Shown in pieces: positions 60,393-64,000 of a stretch of DNA of 64,000 bases. The DNA lies in NCBI GenBank assembly GCA_051984675.1, contig JBPYFK010000008.1:128612-192611 (forward strand), in the 5' to 3' direction. The position numbers and the translations under genes were made by a program. Numbering within the stretch: the stretch's first letter is position 1; every line of letters starts with the position of its first letter. A model generated the notes under the pieces. The model was given only the letters and a program-made list of their open reading frames with translations, did no database searches and was not told where the DNA came from. The stretch is from JBPYFK01 sp051984675. GTDB taxonomy: Bacteria; Actinomycetota; Actinomycetes; Mycobacteriales; Pseudonocardiaceae.

Positions 60393-62192
60393 GTGTCCGA
60401 ATCGCAACACGACCAACCTGTCCAACCTGGCCCCGCTGACCACACCGTGCAGTCCGTGCTCGCCGATCCGGCAGCGGCCTCCACTCGGCCGCTGCGGACC
60501 TGGCAGCGGCGCGCCCTGACCCGCTACCTGACGACCAGCCCGCAGGACTTCATGGCGGTGGCCACCCCGGGAGCGGGGAAGACGGCCTTCGGTCTGCGGG
60601 TCGCCAGGGAGCTGCTCGCAGACCGCACGGTCAACTCGATCACGGTGGTCACCCCCACGGAGCACCTCAAGCAGCAGTGGGCGCTGGCCGCCAGCGGTGC
60701 CGGCATCGCCCTGGACCCGAACTTCCGCAACGGCGACGGCGTCACCTCCAGCGACTACCAGGGCGTGGTCGTCACCTACGCGCAGGTGGCTTCGCATCCC
60801 ACGCTGCACCGGGTGCGCACGGAGCGGCGCAAGAGCCTGGTCATCCTCGACGAGGTGCACCACGCGGGCGACGCCAAATCCTGGGGGGACGCGATCCGGG
60901 AAGCGTTCACCCCCGCCGTGCGCCGCCTAACGCTGACCGGGACGCCGTTTCGCAGTGACGACTCACCGATCCCGTTCGTCGAGTACGAGCCGGACGGCGA
61001 CGGCACGCTGCGTAGCAAGGCCGACCACACCTACGGCTACGCGGACGCGCTGCGCGACGGCGTGGTCCGTCCGGTGCTGTTTCTGGCCTACTCCGGTGAG
61101 GCACGGTGGCGTACCAGCGCCGGCGACGAGTACACAGCCCGACTGGGCGAACCGCTCACCGCGGAGCAGACCGCTCGGGCTTGGCGCACCGCGTTGGACC
61201 CGGCGGGGGAGTGGATTCCGTCCGTGTTGCAGGCGGCCAACACCCGGCTGACCCAGCTCCGCCATGGTGGCGTGCCTGACGCGGGCGGGTTGGTCATCGC
61301 CTCCGACCAGCCCAGCGCCCGCGCCTATGCCAAGAAGCTGCACCAGATCACCGGCACGGAGCCTGTGGTGGTGCTTTCGGACGACCCGAAGGCGTCGTCC
61401 CGGATCGCGCACTTCGCCGAGTCCGATGACCGGTGGATGGTGGCGGTGCGGATGGTCAGCGAGGGCGTGGACGTGCCCCGGCTCAGCGTCGGCGTGTATG
61501 CGACGAGCGCCTCGACCCCGCTGTTCTTCGCACAGGCGGTCGGGCGTTTCGTGCGCGCACGGCGGCCCGGTGAGACGGCGAGCGTCTTCCTGCCCAGCGT
61601 GCCGGTGCTGCTGGAGCTGGCCAGCCAGCTGGAGGCCGAGCGCAACCACGTGCTGGGCAAGCCGCACCGGGAGAAGGACGGCTGGGACGACGAGCTGCTC
61701 GTCGAGGCCAACCGGCAACGCGACGAACCGGGTGAGGACGAGAAGGCGTTCACCGCACTGGGTGCGGATGCGGAACTTGACCAGGTGATCTACGACGGGT
61801 CGTCGTTCGGAACGGCCGCCTTCGGCGCGAGCGAGGAGGAGCAAGAGTACCTGGGACTTCCCGGACTGCTGGAGCCCGACCAGGTGCGCGCGTTGCTGCG
61901 CCAGCGGCAGGACGAGCAGCTCAAGGTGGCGTCGAAACGGGAGGCCGAGGACAAGACCCGGCAGGAGGCTGAACAGGCCACGGCGGCGCCGGCACAACCG
62001 CAGAGCGTGCACGAGAGGCTGGCGGGCCTACGCAAGGAACTCAACACGCTGGTCGCGCTGCACCATCACCGGACCAAGAAGCCGCATGGGGCGATCCACA
62101 ATGAACTGCGGCGGACCTGCGGTGGCCCGCCCACGGCGATGGCCAGTGTCGAGCAGTTGGAGGAACGGATCGCCACCCTGCGCTCCTGGTGA
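60393..62192 (+). CDS. DEAD/DEAH-box helicase (SF2)
   Basis: A 599-residue superfamily 2 helicase. RecA-like domain 1 has Walker A ATPGAGKT at 57-64, TPTEHLKQQW motif Ia, the DEVH box at 153-156 and TLTGTPFRSD. Domain 2 has MVSEGVDVPRLSVGVYA and FFAQAVGRFVRARRPGE (motif VI). The C-terminus is helical and charged. It resembles the nucleic-acid helicases of the Ssl2/XPB-like group; the substrate is not known. GTG 60393 is the start; the open frame to 60102 shows no conservation. Confidence 0.88.
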   Translation: MSESQHDQPVQPGPADHTVQSVLADPAAASTRPLRTWQRRALTRYLTTSPQDFMAVATPGAGKTAFGLRVARELLADRTVNSITVVTPTEHLKQQWALAASGAGIALDPNFRNGDGVTSSDYQGVVVTYAQVASHPTLHRVRTERRKSLVILDEVHHAGDAKSWGDAIREAFTPAVRRLTLTGTPFRSDDSPIPFVEYEPDGDGTLRSKADHTYGYADALRDGVVRPVLFLAYSGEARWRTSAGDEYTARLGEPLTAEQTARAWRTALDPAGEWIPSVLQAANTRLTQLRHGGVPDAGGLVIASDQPSARAYAKKLHQITGTEPVVVLSDDPKASSRIAHFAESDDRWMVAVRMVSEGVDVPRLSVGVYATSASTPLFFAQAVGRFVRARRPGETASVFLPSVPVLLELASQLEAERNHVLGKPHREKDGWDDELLVEANRQRDEPGEDEKAFTALGADAELDQVIYDGSSFGTAAFGASEEEQEYLGLPGLLEPDQVRALLRQRQDEQLKVASKREAEDKTRQEAEQATAAPAQPQSVHERLAGLRKELNTLVALHHHRTKKPHGAIHNELRRTCGGPPTAMASVEQLEERIATLRSW

Positions 62193-62270
62193 CCTGCGCC
62201 ACTTTCGGGGTGCGACGGGTGTGCGGTCGTGACGCTGGACCAGCGGCGTCCACTCAGGACGGCACAAGAA

Positions 62271-62305
62271 GTTCCCCTGGAGAACGGGATGTTCTCCAGG
62301 GGAAC
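62271..62305. terminator. Perfect 15-bp hairpin terminator
   Basis: GTTCCCCTGGAGAAC (62271-62285) and GTTCTCCAGGGGAAC (62291-62305) are exact inverted repeats with a 5-nt loop, between the convergent helicase (ends 62192) and DUF7455 (ends 62361) genes. Confidence 0.82.
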
Positions 62306-62360
62306 GGCAGTTTCACACACGATTGCGTGCCACACGATGCGTGTCACACGAGAGGCGTTG

Positions 62361-62546
62361 TCAGTCCTCGTCGGTCTGAAGCTCCGCGGCCATTTCCCGC
62401 AACCTCGGTTCGAACTCGCGGGCGTGGTGTCCACAGAACAGCAGCTCGCCACCCGAAGGCAGCAGCGCACGAAGCTTGGCAGCGGCCCCGCAGCGGTCGC
62501 AGCGGTCGGCGGCGGTCAGCTCGGGGCGGGTGAGCGTTCCAGGCAT
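62361..62546 (-). CDS. DUF7455 small zinc-ribbon-like protein
   Basis: A 61-residue protein, MPGTLTRPELTAADRCDRCGAAAKLRALLPSGGELLFCGHHAREFEP..., with a CDRCG...CGHH cysteine/histidine set that would bind one zinc. DUF7455 proteins are common next to actinobacterial sigma-factor regions. GGAGGGAGA precedes the ATG. The acidic C-terminus ends ELQTDED. Confidence 0.85.
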   Translation of the reverse strand: MPGTLTRPELTAADRCDRCGAAAKLRALLPSGGELLFCGHHAREFEPRLREMAAELQTDED

Positions 62547-63001
62547 CGTTGTCTCCCTCCGTCCCGGCGTCGGGGGGTTCCGACGCCCTCGATCCTGCTA
62601 CGACCACCGGTGGGCCTCGCTGGCGACGAGGAGCGGTGCTCGTTGACTTCCACTCTTGCAGACGCTCGCCGCGAAGTCAGTGTTCCCGGGGCGAGTCGCG
62701 ACGGTCGTCACGACGAAAGACCCGGTTGCAGCAGTGCTGAGCACGCAGCGTGTCCCGGACGTCACCGAAGCCCGGAAAGGTGCCTGTGAGCAGGGAAAAC
62801 GCATCGCACGGGAAGTCTGTCCGGCAGTGATCGAGTGGGTTACGAAACGTCGAAAAGTGAGGCAAGACACGGGAATCAGGCCGTGACGTGCGGGTTCTGC
62901 CGCAAGCGAACACGACCCGTTTTCCCGCCAGTTGGGAGAAAACCGCGGTCACAAGTGTGTTTCAGAACACTCTGGTCCGGGGGCTGGCAACAGTGCCCGT
63001 G
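62547..63001. other. Intergenic region, no gene supported
   Basis: A 455-bp stretch between DUF7455 and the VOC remnant. Several open frames (e.g. 62656-62886 forward, 62677-62952 reverse) exist, but their third positions show no G/C excess, so none looks translated. The region 62790-62880 is lower in GC than its neighbours. No RNA gene was recognised. Confidence 0.5.
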
Positions 63002-63112
63002 ATGGCGAGTATCAGGTTTGGCGCCATCGTGCTGGACGGTGCCGATCCGGGGCGGTTGCCGAAGCACCCGCCGGGCACCCGTTCTGCCTCAGCACCCCCG
63101 TTCCCGTCGTGA
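63002..63112 (+). pseudogene. N-terminal remnant of a VOC/glyoxalase-family gene
   Basis: MASIRFGAIVLDGADPGRL (residues 1-19) looks like the start of a VOC (glyoxalase/bleomycin-resistance) protein, whose usual opening is xIRFGAIVLDCxDPxxLAxFY. The sequence then runs into a short proline-rich tail (PKHPPGTRSASAPPFPS) and a stop, with no further VOC blocks. The family's remaining ~100 residues are absent, so this is a deleted gene, ending just before the sigA terminator. Confidence 0.55.
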
Positions 63113-63123
63113 CACACGAAAGA

Positions 63124-63150
63124 GGGCCACCGACGCTGGGTCGGTGGCCC
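63124..63150 (-). terminator. sigA terminator
   Basis: GGGCCACCGAC (63124-63134) and GTCGGTGGCCC (63140-63150) form a perfect 11-bp stem with a 5-nt loop, 16 bp after the sigA stop (reading the minus strand). Confidence 0.8.
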
Positions 63151-63165
63151 CTGTGGTCCGCTGTG

Positions 63166-64000
63166 TCAGTCCAGGTAGTCGCGCAGAACCTGAGAGCGCG
63201 ACGGGTGACGCAGCTTCGACATCGTCTTGGACTCGATCTGCCGGATCCGCTCCCGGGTCACCCCGTACACCTGGCCGATCTCATCGAGCGTCCGCGGCCG
63301 CCCGTCCCCGGTGAGCCCGAACCGCAGCCGGACCACCCCGGCCTCCCGCTCGGACAGGGTCTGCAGCACCTGCTGGAGCTGGTCCTGCAGCAGCGAGAAG
63401 GAGACCGCGTCGACCGCGACCACCGCCTCGGAGTCCTCGATGAAGTCGCCGAGCTGACTGTCGCCTTCGTCACCGATGGCCTGATCGAGCGAGATGGGCT
63501 CCCGGGCGTACTGCTGGATCTCCAGCACCTTCTCCGGCGTGATGTCCATTTCCTTGGCCAGCTCTTCAGGCGTGGGCTCACGGCCCAGGTCCTGCAGTAG
63601 CTCACGCTGGATACGGCCGAGCTTGTTGATCACCTCGACCATGTGCACGGGGATGCGGATGGTGCGGGCCTGGTCGGCCATGGCGCGGGTGATGGCCTGG
63701 CGGATCCACCATGTCGCGTAGGTGGAAAACTTATAACCCTTGGTGTAGTCGAACTTCTCAACCGCGCGGATCAGGCCCAGGTTGCCTTCCTGGATCAGGT
63801 CCAGAAACGCCATACCGCGACCGGTGTAGCGCTTGGCCAGCGACACGACCAGACGCAGGTTGGCTTCCAGCAGATGGTTTTTCGCTCGATCGCCATCGCG
63901 ACAGACCCACATCATGTCACGGCGCTGGGCGGCGGGCAGTTTCTCGCCCCGTTCGACTATCTCGGCCATGAGCTGGGTGGCGTACAGCCCGGCTTCGATT
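63166..64000 (-). CDS. sigA: Primary sigma factor SigA (5' end outside window)
   Basis: The C-terminal ~277 residues of the housekeeping sigma factor (RpoD/HrdB/SigA). Visible are region 2 (LRLVVSLAKRYTGRGMAFLDLIQEGNLGLIRAVEKFDYTKG... TWWIRQAITRAMADQ), 3 (VHMVEVINKLGRIQRELLQDLGREPTPEELAKEMD) and 4.2 (TLDEIGQVYGVTRERIRQIESKTMSKLRH). The reading frame stays open to base 64000 (IEAGLYATQLMAEIVERGEK), so region 1 is beyond the window. It directs RNA polymerase to housekeeping promoters. Confidence 0.96.
   Translation of the reverse strand, partial: IEAGLYATQLMAEIVERGEKLPAAQRRDMMWVCRDGDRAKNHLLEANLRLVVSLAKRYTGRGMAFLDLIQEGNLGLIRAVEKFDYTKGYKFSTYATWWIRQAITRAMADQARTIRIPVHMVEVINKLGRIQRELLQDLGREPTPEELAKEMDITPEKVLEIQQYAREPISLDQAIGDEGDSQLGDFIEDSEAVVAVDAVSFSLLQDQLQQVLQTLSEREAGVVRLRFGLTGDGRPRTLDEIGQVYGVTRERIRQIESKTMSKLRHPSRSQVLRDYLD

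Noticed and set aside
62312..62355. ACACGAT(T)GCGTG(T) inverted repeats after the helicase
   Set aside because: Short, imperfect and between convergent genes; no regulatory role can be argued.
62656..62952. Short ORFs in the DUF7455-sigA gap
   Set aside because: Codon bias is not coding-like on either strand.

Overview
The window is dense, high-GC (roughly two-thirds G+C) chromosomal DNA with frequent GTG starts, short intergenic gaps and strongly G/C-ending codons. The gene content is actinobacterial and of the mycolata/Pseudonocardia type: class II DAHP synthase, RNase AS, MptA-like mannosyltransferase, PknL, IdeR, SigA/SigB, B12-dependent NrdJ with NrdR, and many DUFs confined to Actinobacteria. 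Gene order follows Mycobacterium tuberculosis in long blocks (Rv2179c-Rv2170, Rv2738c-Rv2718c, Rv2711-Rv2703). Extra genes, including a pyrophosphate-type phosphofructokinase and a carotenoid operon, point to a Pseudonocardiales-like organism (inference). I saw no rRNA, tRNA, CRISPR array, prophage or insertion sequence.

Layout. 1-15.4 kb: RNase AS (cut by the window edge), PPi-type phosphofructokinase, aroG, a zinc alcohol dehydrogenase, then mptA, the PASTA kinase pknL and its divergent DNA-binding partner, a lppM-GGPP synthase-crtI-crtB operon, a DUF885 peptidase-like gene and a GNAT acetyltransferase. 15.4-21.8 kb: a perfect SOS box and a structured leader ahead of a HEPN-domain gene coupled to a DinB/maleylpyruvate-isomerase-fold gene, then the giant repair helicase Lhr. 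21.8-28.3 kb: a 53-residue membrane protein, DUF3046, DUF4383, recA (SOS box) and recX, a HAD phosphatase, and the Entner-Doudoroff pair edd-eda. 28.5-37.1 kb: a truncated solute-binding lipoprotein, miaB, Rv2732c-like, DUF349, Rv2728c-like, miaA, dapF, hflX. 37.3-43.8 kb: lexA and a divergent LysM gene (Rv2719c/ChiZ-like) sharing an intergenic region with two SOS boxes, nrdR-nrdJ behind paired NrdR boxes, and DUF4192 behind a pair of DnaA-box sequences. 43.8-52.3 kb: ideR-galK-galE, a sulfurtransferase, and the protein deacetylase/acetyltransferase pair acuC-KAT, then a lipoprotein. 52.4-64 kb: a PtpB-type phosphatase, sigB, dtd, a methyltransferase, a HhH-GPD repair protein, DUF3099, psuG, DUF3039, a YihY membrane protein, a DEAD/DEAH helicase, DUF7455, a VOC-gene remnant and the 3' part of sigA.

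How the parts work together. DNA-damage control is the main theme: LexA, RecA, RecX, an SOS-linked LysM division inhibitor, an SOS-linked HEPN module and Lhr lie within 23 kb, beside the NrdR/NrdJ supply of deoxynucleotides. Carbon metabolism combines a predicted reversible PPi-PFK with a complete Entner-Doudoroff pair. Envelope biology is represented by MptA, PknL, LppM and carotenoids. The least-described candidate system is the SOS box / structured leader / HEPN / DinB-fold unit at 15.58-17.09 kb.
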